64,000 nt of DNA from Bacteroidia bacterium (GTDB lineage: Bacteria; Bacteroidota; Bacteroidia; SXHM01), in assembly GCA_022072225.1 (NCBI GenBank), contig JAJVIC010000009.1, positions 1,044,482 through 1,108,481 on the forward strand. The letters run 5' to 3'. The notes below the pieces were generated by a model. It was not told the origin of the DNA. It ran no database searches and worked only from the letters and a program-made list of their open reading frames with translations. How positions within the stretch are numbered: position 1 is the first letter of the stretch; the number at the start of each line of letters is the position of its first letter. The position numbers were made by a program, and so were the translations under genes. This document shows positions 35,225 through 42,593 of the stretch, one piece after another.

Positions 35225-35926
35225 TTAATTGGCAACACGTTTCTTTTTTATATAATCTTTAATAACTAAAAATACTCCCCATAAAAAAATTAATAAAAGG
35301 ATATATAAAGATTGACTATTGTCCTGAAGGTTTATCTTTTTAATAATGATTGAACCTGTAATCGTCCATGCGGTAACCCAAAAAAGTAAAGAAGTTGCTT
35401 GATAAAAAACAGTTTTATAAATATTTAAATTACTTATTCCTGCACATACAGAAGTAATTGCAATGAAATTTGGAAAAAAACCAGTAAAGAAAAAGGTTCT
35501 ATATCCATACTTATTCATAGAATTCTGCATCTTTTCAATTACTTCTTTGCCACCTAAAAATAGTAAGAACTTATAATATCCATATCTTCCTAAATAGTAA
35601 TTTAAGATATTCGCAATCATGAAAGAAATATAAGATGTTATCCCGATTTGTATTAAGTCTAACGGGTTTTTTCCTAGAGTAAAAATTGAAAGAGCTATTG
35701 CTAGAGAGCCCGGAAAATACATACCAATGACAAAAACTCCTTCGAATAAAGCTGCAAAGAAAAGGAGCTTAAATCCGTATAAATTGAACCAAGATTCCAT
35801 AAAAACGATGAGTTCTTTTGGGGGTGGGAAATTGAAAATCCTATAAAGGAGAATGAACAGTAATAAGATTAAGCACAAGCTAAAAGGAAATAATCCAGGC
35901 TTAAGAAAATTAATAACTCGTTTCAT
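35225..35926 (-). CDS. DedA/VTT-family membrane protein
   Basis: A 233-residue protein with about five membrane helices and the DedA/VTT core motif: EGVFVIGMYFPGSLAIALSIF (about residues 62-82) and the FFTGFFPNFIAITSVCAGISNLN loop, which echoes the conserved R/G-x-P pattern. The family includes polyprenyl-phosphate and phospholipid flippases. The start overlaps the upstream membrane gene by 4 bp. It is the last gene of an operon with an isoprenoid-synthase-like protein, which makes a role in polyprenyl lipid handling attractive but unproven. Confidence 0.82.
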   Translation of the reverse strand: MKRVINFLKPGLFPFSLCLILLLFILLYRIFNFPPPKELIVFMESWFNLYGFKLLFFAALFEGVFVIGMYFPGSLAIALSIFTLGKNPLDLIQIGITSYISFMIANILNYYLGRYGYYKFLLFLGGKEVIEKMQNSMNKYGYRTFFFTGFFPNFIAITSVCAGISNLNIYKTVFYQATSLLFWVTAWTITGSIIIKKINLQDNSQSLYILLLIFLWGVFLVIKDYIKKKRVAN

Positions 35927-36465
35927 TCGCGTGGTTTAGAAACTAAATATGTTATAACGTATGTTAAGTATACTCCATAGATAGATAGAAAGAAACGAAA
36001 GATAAACAGTGCTGACTGAAAAGGCGGTAAGTGCATAGATGAAAAAGTCAATCGAGTATCGCTATTCAGTTTAAATAGCAAAATCTGATATGGAGAAATG
36101 AATATACCAGAAAGAAATAAGCTAGTGCAAGTAATAGCAGTAATTCCGAAAATAATAAAATGCAACCTCATATTTTTATCCGTTTTATTTTCAATAATAA
36201 AAACAATTGATTTATAAATTATTAAAAGAAAAATAGAAAACGAAATAGTAAATTGAATGTAAATATCAATCATTGCATCAGCCCATCTATTATTGATAGT
36301 AGCGTGTATAAAATTAAAATCATTGTGACTATAACTTGAACTTGATAATATTTGTAATGTCTTTAAATATCCAAGTTTTAATATTAGTATTGGCATAAAT
36401 AAGCTGCCAATTGTTATAGGATTAATTGAGGATTTTAATATTTTTTTTAAGAAATGACTTCTCAC
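35923..36465 (-). CDS. Membrane protein of unknown function
   Basis: A 180-residue protein with about four hydrophobic segments (for example SINPITIGSLFMPILIL, IQFTISFSIFLLIIY, LHFIIFGITAITCTSLFLSGIFI and FIFRFFLSIYGVYLTYVI). I recognise no family. Its stop overlaps the DedA-type gene by 4 bp (ATGA), and it follows the 291-residue membrane gene by 46 bp. The AT-rich composition matches the rest of the operon. Confidence 0.72.
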   Translation of the reverse strand: MRSHFLKKILKSSINPITIGSLFMPILILKLGYLKTLQILSSSSYSHNDFNFIHATINNRWADAMIDIYIQFTISFSIFLLIIYKSIVFIIENKTDKNMRLHFIIFGITAITCTSLFLSGIFISPYQILLFKLNSDTRLTFSSMHLPPFQSALFIFRFFLSIYGVYLTYVITYLVSKPRE

Positions 36466-36511
36466 GAGGTAATTTGCATGAAATATGATTTTAATAAGAA
36501 AATATTTCCTG

Positions 36512-37387
36512 TTAGGGATTCTCTTTTTCTAAATCTTCCAGTTCCTTAGTAAGCCAATATCGCTGACGGAGACTTGTAATAATCACAAATAATCCAACTA
36601 CCAAAAGAAAAATTATCACGGTATTTGTATTGTAATCATCAGTTTGATCAGAATTTAATTTGGAACGTAAATATCCCTTATTCCAAAATAAATTAACATA
36701 GGTGTATAATACTAAATAAAGTCTATAGAGACTGATTTTACTTGATCTCGGAGGCGCATTACTAAATCGATTATTGTCCTTATCTTTATTTTTTACATGA
36801 TTTAGGTATAAATGGATTGATAAGGGTGATGATAATTGACCTGATAAAATAGTTACATATAATGTGGTAAAAAACAAAAAAGATGCAAGAATAAATATAA
36901 GCGACAAGGGGTCAATAAGTAAAGTGGAAGTTATGGTGTTTAAATCCAGATTTCCATCTTTCATTTCAGATAAAGGATAAGATATGGCTTGGAAAACAGC
37001 AGCGATAGCAGCGAGGACTAGTATGTCAATTTGAGTAGAATTATCCATTAAGGCAGTAGTCCAATTTCTTAACTGTTCATCCGTGTCAGTTAATATTTTT
37101 TTTAGTCCAATACGTTTACCATCCTGCTCTTTATCAGTAGAAATTTTTGACCTGAGTTGAGCATAACTTAGGTTTAAGATAGTAGGTCCAAGTATTGCCA
37201 ATAAGGTTGAGGGTTCGAAAAAGGACATTACAAAAAACAACAGTAATGTCCTGAAAGTTAGTTTGTCTTGACCAACAGCTATCAATTGTTCAAACCATTC
37301 AGGTATTCGAATAGTTATAACTATGAGGGCAATAAAGATTATCCCCCAAACAAATAAAGCAGTATTATCTTTTCTAAAAACTGACAA
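36512..37387 (-). CDS. Membrane protein of unknown function
   Basis: A 291-residue protein with about five hydrophobic helices: an N-terminal pair (about residues 10-27 and 45-75), two in the middle (about 120-140 and 160-185), and one near the C terminus (IIFLLVVGLFVIITS). Hydrophilic loops, one of them rich in Asp/Asn/Lys, separate them. No family is recognised. It starts 7 bp after the isoprenoid-synthase-like gene and is probably translated with it. Confidence 0.72.
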   Translation of the reverse strand: MSVFRKDNTALFVWGIIFIALIVITIRIPEWFEQLIAVGQDKLTFRTLLLFFVMSFFEPSTLLAILGPTILNLSYAQLRSKISTDKEQDGKRIGLKKILTDTDEQLRNWTTALMDNSTQIDILVLAAIAAVFQAISYPLSEMKDGNLDLNTITSTLLIDPLSLIFILASFLFFTTLYVTILSGQLSSPLSIHLYLNHVKNKDKDNNRFSNAPPRSSKISLYRLYLVLYTYVNLFWNKGYLRSKLNSDQTDDYNTNTVIIFLLVVGLFVIITSLRQRYWLTKELEDLEKENP

Positions 37388-37394
37388 AATGTTA

Positions 37395-38414
37395 TTAACT
37401 TGATTGAGCTATTATACTGATGTATTTTCTTGTTTCATCAAGTATAATACCTTGTTCATTCAAAGATGATTGTCTATATTTTTTTGAATTTATTTTTAAA
37501 GACTTACTGAATGAAGAGATATAAGTTTGAAGTGTAATAAACAAATCTATTGATGAATTCATTTGTTTGTCTAACCCGTTTTCTCTAATTAATAATATTG
37601 ATTGATTTAGCAATACCTCAACCTTTTCAATAACACGTTTTAATGCACCTGAAACTATAAGATTTTCAAGTAATTTATCATTTGAAATATTTTGAAATTC
37701 TGATTTATAATTTAGATTATTCTTAAATGCTTCATTCAATAATACGGTCATATTTCCTGCTTTATAATCTTCATTGTAATCAGATATATCATCTAAGTAT
37801 TGAAGTGTTAGTAAAAGCGTTTCAGAAAATTTAAGAATAAACTCGGCATGTTTACTATTCTGCGCTGCTAAGGCACCTGCACAAGACAAAAGGACATAAT
37901 TTTTGCCTTCTGAATATTTGGCTTTTGTGTTTTTCTTTGTTATTTTCTTTTGATGTTTAACATCCGTGTTTTGATTTAATGCAGAAAATGAAAGCGCTTT
38001 GTCAACATAATTTTCATAGGGTGAATTAATAGTATAACGGCTTAATTTTAACAACCCACTTTTTGCTAAAAGTGAGCCGGTAATAAATTTTTGTGGGCTA
38101 AGCGGCTTTGGATTATCAACATACTCATCTAGAAAAATGGTGTAGAGATATATACCTAACCACCCTACGGAAATTTTATCAGTAGTTTTCGGGTCAGCCT
38201 TTATTAAGTCTTTAATAATCCACGGAAAAAGTTCTCCCAGTAACGGTCTTCCTGAATTAGCATTCAGCTTTTCTTTCAAAATTTTATGTGCTTCTTTAGC
38301 AAAAACAGAAGATGTCTCATTTAATTCAGAAAACAGCACTTCACGAGCACCAAGGATTGAACCTTCATTTTTTCTAAAAAAAGTAATTGAAGGATTAATA
38401 AGTGACTTATTCAT
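37395..38414 (-). CDS. Class I isoprenoid-synthase-like protein
   Basis: A 339-residue helical protein. Two acidic motifs stand at the expected distance for class I isoprenoid synthases: DEYVD (about residues 96-100, in YTIFLDEYVDNP) and DDISDYNED (208-216, in LQYLDDISDYNEDYKAGN). Such Asp-rich motifs bind Mg-diphosphate in prenyl or terpene synthases. No prenyltransferase signature beyond these was seen, so substrate and product are unknown. The ATG at 38414 (MNKSLINP) is preferred; an upstream in-frame ATG at 38474 would add 20 residues. It is the first gene of an operon with two membrane proteins and a DedA/VTT protein. Confidence 0.62.
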   Translation of the reverse strand: MNKSLINPSITFFRKNEGSILGAREVLFSELNETSSVFAKEAHKILKEKLNANSGRPLLGELFPWIIKDLIKADPKTTDKISVGWLGIYLYTIFLDEYVDNPKPLSPQKFITGSLLAKSGLLKLSRYTINSPYENYVDKALSFSALNQNTDVKHQKKITKKNTKAKYSEGKNYVLLSCAGALAAQNSKHAEFILKFSETLLLTLQYLDDISDYNEDYKAGNMTVLLNEAFKNNLNYKSEFQNISNDKLLENLIVSGALKRVIEKVEVLLNQSILLIRENGLDKQMNSSIDLFITLQTYISSFSKSLKINSKKYRQSSLNEQGIILDETRKYISIIAQSS

Positions 38415-38762
38415 ATAGGTTTCATTTACGGTTAATTTCAGGTCGACAATATTACATAAATAATAATACAACAAATAGATAAATAAAACAAAATAAAGAG
38501 ATTGGTTTTTATTCTTTTATTACATTTCAAAAATAGCAAATTCAAAATTTCTGCCAGACTTACATCCCATCTAAAATCGTGGCACTACTTTTAAACCAGT
38601 TTAAGTTGCGTTAATGTTCACTTGCTTTGATACTCGTGCATAGTTGCAATAAATATCATATGTTTAGGTTGTGAAATACGCAAAATTTATTTGTTCACAA
38701 TTTTATAACCCTTGAGTTAAATTAGTGGAAATTTATACTCAAATTTATAATCAATTCGCAAC
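38415..38762. other. Gene-free AT-rich gap with a 13-bp direct repeat
   Basis: No ORF of substance lies here. It holds the likely promoter of the isoprenoid-synthase-like operon (several TAnnTTTG-like boxes on the minus strand). ACTTACATCCCAT occurs at 38558-38570 and again at 38761-38773, the latter at the very 3' end of the methylase gene. The repeat is either a decayed duplicate of that gene end or a duplicated target site. Confidence 0.6.
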
Positions 38763-39437
38763 TTACATCCCATTTAAATTTGGAAGAATATCACACCCGA
38801 GGAAATTCCGTTTCACTTCGCTCGCAGAAGTGAGCGTTGAATATCCACCTGCTGCTGGGTCAACAATAGTGTCGCCAATGTTTGTTACAGCCTCAATTAA
38901 TTTTTTCAGCAATTGAACTGGCTTTGCGTGAGTATGATTTTTCTTCACAAGTTTCTCCGTCCAAATGTCCGGTATATCATGTGCTTTCCAAATACCTTTT
39001 ATTCTGACTGGTAGCTTTTGAAATATAACAAGATATTCACTTTTCTTCCTTGTCCTATACCCTAACCCAATCCTTCCCTTATCCCAGGTTATAAAATCTA
39101 CAACTTTAAGACTTGTGCCAGTAACAAGCGAGTGGATACTGTTTATGAGCATAAACTTATCAACCCACATCATGACATGACCGCTAGGGATAAGAACGCG
39201 GTCTATTTCTTTAAGAAAGGAAGCAATAACAGTATCAGGCATTTGAGGAAGCTGAAAACGTTCTCGCAATTTCTTTCCTTCATTCCCATATTTTAATTGA
39301 TCAAACAATCCCCGGTACTGAGGGTCAAACATGACAAGGGGAATACTTGCATCATAGAGCTTCTTAAGCAACAAAAGCCCGTCCATGACGAGCTTTTGAT
39401 TCGATTTAGATTGTAACTCAAATGGTAAATCATTCAC
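38763..39437 (-). CDS. Orphan N4/N6-type DNA methyltransferase
   Basis: A 224-residue amino-methyltransferase of the N6/N4 class. The catalytic motif is DPQYRG (about residues 39-44) instead of the usual DPPY. Motif I is DPAAGGYSTL (about 193-202) near the C terminus, so the order places this in the beta class. VLIPSGHVMMWVDKF and FITWDKGRIGLGYRTRKKSEYLVIFQ are typical middle blocks. No restriction nuclease gene is nearby. It may modify the element's DNA or protect it from host restriction; this is inferred. It is followed by RadC-like and N6-methylase-like genes on the same strand. Confidence 0.88.
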   Translation of the reverse strand: MNDLPFELQSKSNQKLVMDGLLLLKKLYDASIPLVMFDPQYRGLFDQLKYGNEGKKLRERFQLPQMPDTVIASFLKEIDRVLIPSGHVMMWVDKFMLINSIHSLVTGTSLKVVDFITWDKGRIGLGYRTRKKSEYLVIFQKLPVRIKGIWKAHDIPDIWTEKLVKKNHTHAKPVQLLKKLIEAVTNIGDTIVDPAAGGYSTLTSASEVKRNFLGCDILPNLNGM

Positions 39438-39459
39438 ACGCTTTATAGTAAGTTAACTG

Positions 39460-39909
39460 CTAAATCTGACCATTATCTGCCAATGAGTAGTAACTCTCAG
39501 AGGTAAGAATAATATGGTCAATAATTGAAATTCCTACCATTTTTCCAAACGTATGAAGACTTGCTGAAATGGAGATGTCCTGTGAAGAAGGCACCAATCT
39601 TCCACTCGGATGGTTATGACACAAAATAATTTTTACTGCATTTGTTTTAAGAGCAAGTTGAAAAATCTCCTTTGTGTTTACCACTGTTTCAGTCGTGCCC
39701 CCTACAGATATTTCTGCAATACCAAGCAAGTGTTGGGATGCAGATAATAACATCACCCAAAAGAATTCTTTGTAATCAATTCTCTTTTTGTCTACGAATT
39801 GTCTCAGCAATTCTTCTGCGCTTTTAGATGTCGTTACTATTTTCATTTCCTCTAATGGAGGACGGGAATAATGAATTTCAATTTCTTGAATAGTTACATG
39901 TTGTTTCAT
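39460..39909 (-). CDS. RadC-like JAB-domain protein
   Basis: A 149-residue JAB/MPN-domain protein. The metal motif is the HNHPSG box (about residues 100-105, in ILCHNHPSGRLVPSSQD) with the later Ser/Asp, and an N-terminal Glu in the family position. RadC-like proteins are common in Bacteroidota integrated elements, and their biochemical role is unclear. Upstream it carries an AGTATGTCCT repeat (39967-39976) also found before the N6-methylase-like gene. Confidence 0.9.
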   Translation of the reverse strand: MKQHVTIQEIEIHYSRPPLEEMKIVTTSKSAEELLRQFVDKKRIDYKEFFWVMLLSASQHLLGIAEISVGGTTETVVNTKEIFQLALKTNAVKIILCHNHPSGRLVPSSQDISISASLHTFGKMVGISIIDHIILTSESYYSLADNGQI

Positions 39910-39966
39910 AGTTCATAAATTTTAAAGATTGTTTATGACAGTGTAGTGTAATAAAAAAATGAAACT

Positions 39967-39976
39967 AGTATGTCCT
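39967..39976. repeat. AGTATGTCCT repeat, copy upstream of the RadC-like gene
   Basis: Same 10-mer as at 40808-40817 and 40836-40845. Candidate operator shared by the RadC-like gene and the N6-methylase-like gene. Confidence 0.55.
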
Positions 39977-39990
39977 ACCTGTTGACAGCA

Positions 39991-40020
39991 TAAAAGCCGC
40001 CCACTTAGGACGGCTTTATA
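39991..40020 (-). terminator. Terminator of the N6-methylase-like gene
   Basis: AAAGCCG (39993-39999) pairs with CGGCTTT (40011-40017). Minus-strand T residues follow the stem. It lies directly after the stop codon of the gene at 40024-40776. Confidence 0.7.
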
Positions 40021-40023
40021 CTT

Positions 40024-40776
40024 TTAAAACAATTGAAGCTGGGATGCATTGGGAGGCTGAGATTCATCAGGCGGTTTATGCGTAAATGAATTCTGCTGAT
40101 ACTGCCAAATAAATGACTGTTCTTTCTCGATTTTAAATATCCCTAAAGGGAAAAATGAAACCTTATATCCCATGCGAAAGTCTGATGGAGCGAGTGCATC
40201 TGCGCATATTACTTCTCCTCGCAGTCCATTTAGGAATAAATTTAATGCAGTCATTTTAACACATACCGGATCTATATCTATGCCATAGTAATGATGCATA
40301 AAATGTGAACCTTTTGCGAAAGCTACCAGCATTCTTCCGCTTCCGCAAGATGGATCAAGAACATTGACGGAACGAGTTTCTTCACCCTTTATCATTTTTG
40401 CCATCATCTGGCAAACATGAAAGGGTGTAAAAAACTGCCCGTTTCTTCCTCTCCCTAATTCTTCTTCAAAGAACATACCGAGCAAATCATTTCCACTGCT
40501 ACTGTCTTTTTGTGCTTCCATGTAACGAATAAGTTCTGCCAACATTTGAGGGAAATAATCAAGAGTCTTTTCTTCCTTATATGGTTGAATTATTTGCATG
40601 TATTCGTCCTCATAATAAGAAAGACCGGTGGCATAATTTCTTGTAAATGCACAGATGCATATAGTAAGAAAATCATCAAATACTTTTTCGTAGCTATTGC
40701 GATAAGCTGCTTTTTCAAAGATTGTTTTAAAAGGAGTAAGAGTACCTGTAGTTGCTCCTCGTGTCTGTTTTTTCAT
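40024..40776 (-). CDS. N6-DNA-methylase-like protein lacking the NPPF/Y motif
   Basis: A 250-residue protein with the SAM-binding motif I of the type I methylase (HsdM) class, DPSCGSGRMLVAFAKG (about residues 143-158), preceded by QFFTPFHVCQMMAKM and followed by HYYGIDIDPVCVKMTALNLFLNG. The catalytic NPP[F/Y] expected after ADAL is not visible; the sequence goes to LAPSDFRMGYKVSFFPLGIF. It may be catalytically inactive or a recognition partner. Such proteins recur in Bacteroidota mobile elements. Two AGTATGTCCT repeats lie just upstream, suggesting a dedicated regulator. Confidence 0.82.
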   Translation of the reverse strand: MKKQTRGATTGTLTPFKTIFEKAAYRNSYEKVFDDFLTICICAFTRNYATGLSYYEDEYMQIIQPYKEEKTLDYFPQMLAELIRYMEAQKDSSSGNDLLGMFFEEELGRGRNGQFFTPFHVCQMMAKMIKGEETRSVNVLDPSCGSGRMLVAFAKGSHFMHHYYGIDIDPVCVKMTALNLFLNGLRGEVICADALAPSDFRMGYKVSFFPLGIFKIEKEQSFIWQYQQNSFTHKPPDESQPPNASQLQLF

Positions 40777-40807
40777 ATCTCATTGAGTTTTTAAAGTTGT
40801 TTCAATG

Positions 40808-40845
40808 AGTATGTCCTAATGTTGTTACTCTGTAAAGTATGTCCT
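40808..40845. promoter_or_regulatory. Two AGTATGTCCT direct repeats upstream of the N6-methylase-like gene
   Basis: Copies at 40808-40817 and 40836-40845 (28 bp apart, start to start). The second also forms AGTATGT ... ACATACT with bases at 40857-40863. A further copy is at 39967-39976. Possibly an autoregulatory operator. Confidence 0.5.
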
Positions 40846-40867
40846 TCGACCTGACAACATACTCTGT

Positions 40868-40922
40868 CTGTTTGTCACTTTTTTCAAGTAAATTATTAAA
40901 TGGCATACCATTTGACAAACAG
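40868..40922. promoter_or_regulatory. Nested inverted repeats ahead of the NA37-type cassette
   Basis: CTGTTTGTC (40868-40876) pairs with GACAAACAG (40914-40922). AAATGG/CCATTT forms an inner palindrome (40898-40913). It ends 26 bp before the first gene of the cassette. Dyads of this form are often repressor operators or RNA hairpins. Confidence 0.55.
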
Positions 40923-40948
40923 GGTTTTACAAACCAAACCTAAATTCT

Positions 40949-41974
40949 ATGTCATTTGAGCCTAAGCTTGAAATTTATAAATTGTGTCTTTTAAAAAAGG
41001 AAGATGGAAAACACGAAACTTTCCGCGGTCTATTTAGAAAAAAATTCGGTGGGTATAGACACCTTGGACCTGCTGAAGAAATAACACTTGAAAATATTTT
41101 TGATACCTTTCTTCAAGACTTCGTTAAAACTCTCGACACTGGAAAATATAAGCAGAATAAAAAGAAAGCTTTTACTTTAGCAAAAAGCAATAGCCATGTT
41201 TCTGTTCTTTCTCCAATGCGGAGTGTGCAATCTCAATTCATCTACGGCACACTCGATGGAGGGAAACACAATCAAAAACGAAAACTTGGAAAACTAGATA
41301 ATACTGACGACCATACCCCTATTACGAATACAAATATCGTTTCAGATTTATTCTATTTTCTCATTCATACACCGCTTAATAGCTCTGATGCAATCGTGTT
41401 TATTCAAAGTTATTCAGAAACAGGAATTTCAGATATTTTTAAAAATTTCCTTGAAGACTACTTTAAATATCAGAATGAAATAAAGAGTCAAATTTCTTCT
41501 TGGTTACCACCAGCATTGGAAGAAAAGTATAGAAAAGGTGCAACCTTTAAAAGCATTAAGTTTACAACTCCGTGGAGGGTTCAGAGCGGTTTTGAAGAAT
41601 TAGATCAGAAAACGTATGATTTGGTAGTAAAGGTCGAAATTGAAGATAGAAGTCAAAAGAAATTGCCCTATGAAAAGACCAAAAATGTCTTTAATTCACT
41701 CAAAAATGCTGTCCTTAAAATGACAGAGCGCGAAACAAGACTGCTAGGAAATTTTGGAGAAAAAGAAGCAAAAATTACAAATGGGGTAGATATGATTTAT
41801 GATATCGACACAGAAACAGTTGACCTGAAACCTGTCATAAAGCTCCGTGAACAAGGAATTATTCCGAAAGAAGGTGATATATTGGATTTTAAAGAAGTGC
41901 ACGCGTATTGTAAAGGATTACTCAATCAAATCACAGAAATAGAAGACCCCAATAATGACATTGAAGAACTTTAA
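40949..41974 (+). CDS. Cassette gene 1: hypothetical protein
   Basis: A 341-residue soluble, basic-leaning protein. I do not recognise a family. N-terminal blocks (FRGLFRKKFGGYRHLGPAEEITLENIFDTFLQDF) are followed by a Lys-rich middle (QNKKKAFTLAKSNSHVSVLSPMRSVQSQFIYGTLDGG) and a C-terminal part with YDLVVKVEIEDRSQKKLPYEKTKNVFNSLKNAV. There is no obvious nuclease, NTPase or kinase motif. The stop codon overlaps the following membrane-protein gene by 20 bp, so the two are almost certainly translated together. Confidence 0.75.
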   Translation: MSFEPKLEIYKLCLLKKEDGKHETFRGLFRKKFGGYRHLGPAEEITLENIFDTFLQDFVKTLDTGKYKQNKKKAFTLAKSNSHVSVLSPMRSVQSQFIYGTLDGGKHNQKRKLGKLDNTDDHTPITNTNIVSDLFYFLIHTPLNSSDAIVFIQSYSETGISDIFKNFLEDYFKYQNEIKSQISSWLPPALEEKYRKGATFKSIKFTTPWRVQSGFEELDQKTYDLVVKVEIEDRSQKKLPYEKTKNVFNSLKNAVLKMTERETRLLGNFGEKEAKITNGVDMIYDIDTETVDLKPVIKLREQGIIPKEGDILDFKEVHAYCKGLLNQITEIEDPNNDIEEL

Positions 41975-42593
41975 ATACTTCATTACCGAAGTCATTAATG
42001 AAGGAACGCGCTTACAAAACAAAGAAGTTTCTGGTCATGAAAGCAAGGGGGGCATATTTACAAGCACTCGGTTTTGGTCATTCATTATATCAGTCGCAAC
42101 ACTTTGGATTTTACCAAAAGGGTTTTCAGGTGATTTTGCTGGATATATTATTAGTTTCTTAGGTATTTTTATTGGATTATTTTCTGCAATAATTATATCC
42201 TTATTTGATAAAAGTGCTACACTTTTGGATGAATTTTCTCAAAAGGATATTCATGAGCAAACCAGCATAAAAAAGGTAAAAAACCATATCGTTCAATTTA
42301 CAGGACTTACTGCATATTCAATTCTTCATGCTTTACTTCTTGTAGGTCTTCTTTCCTTTGTATTACTCGATGCCAGAGTACAAACAAACATTTTCCAGTA
42401 TCATCCACTTTTCACTATTGAATATATTGATACGCATTCTGTATTTGTATTTTTCGGAGTGACTTTTATCGTTATTCACAGAGTGCTCGTTGTATTTTAT
42501 TTCCTCACCTTTTTTGTGAATACAACGTATTCCATAACGAGTTATTTCTCTTACCTTTCATCTGAATATAAAAAAATGAAAATTGATGATTGA
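41955..42593 (+). CDS. Cassette gene 2: membrane protein
   Basis: A 212-residue protein with about four hydrophobic helices (FWSFIISVATLWIL, GYIISFLGIFIGLFSAIIISLF, LLLVGLLSFVLLD, VFVFFGVTFIVIHRVLVVFYFLTFF). An amphipathic loop sits in the middle. No family recognised. It overlaps gene 1 by 20 bp and gene 3 by 8 bp. A membrane effector is one attractive idea, based only on the gene arrangement. Confidence 0.75.
   Translation: MTLKNFKYFITEVINEGTRLQNKEVSGHESKGGIFTSTRFWSFIISVATLWILPKGFSGDFAGYIISFLGIFIGLFSAIIISLFDKSATLLDEFSQKDIHEQTSIKKVKNHIVQFTGLTAYSILHALLLVGLLSFVLLDARVQTNIFQYHPLFTIEYIDTHSVFVFFGVTFIVIHRVLVVFYFLTFFVNTTYSITSYFSYLSSEYKKMKIDD

Noticed and set aside
34778..35262. Several ORFs of 70-89 codons in the structured tract
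   Set aside because: They cross hairpin arms on both strands, have no protein-like composition and overlap one another. They are by-products of the structured sequence.
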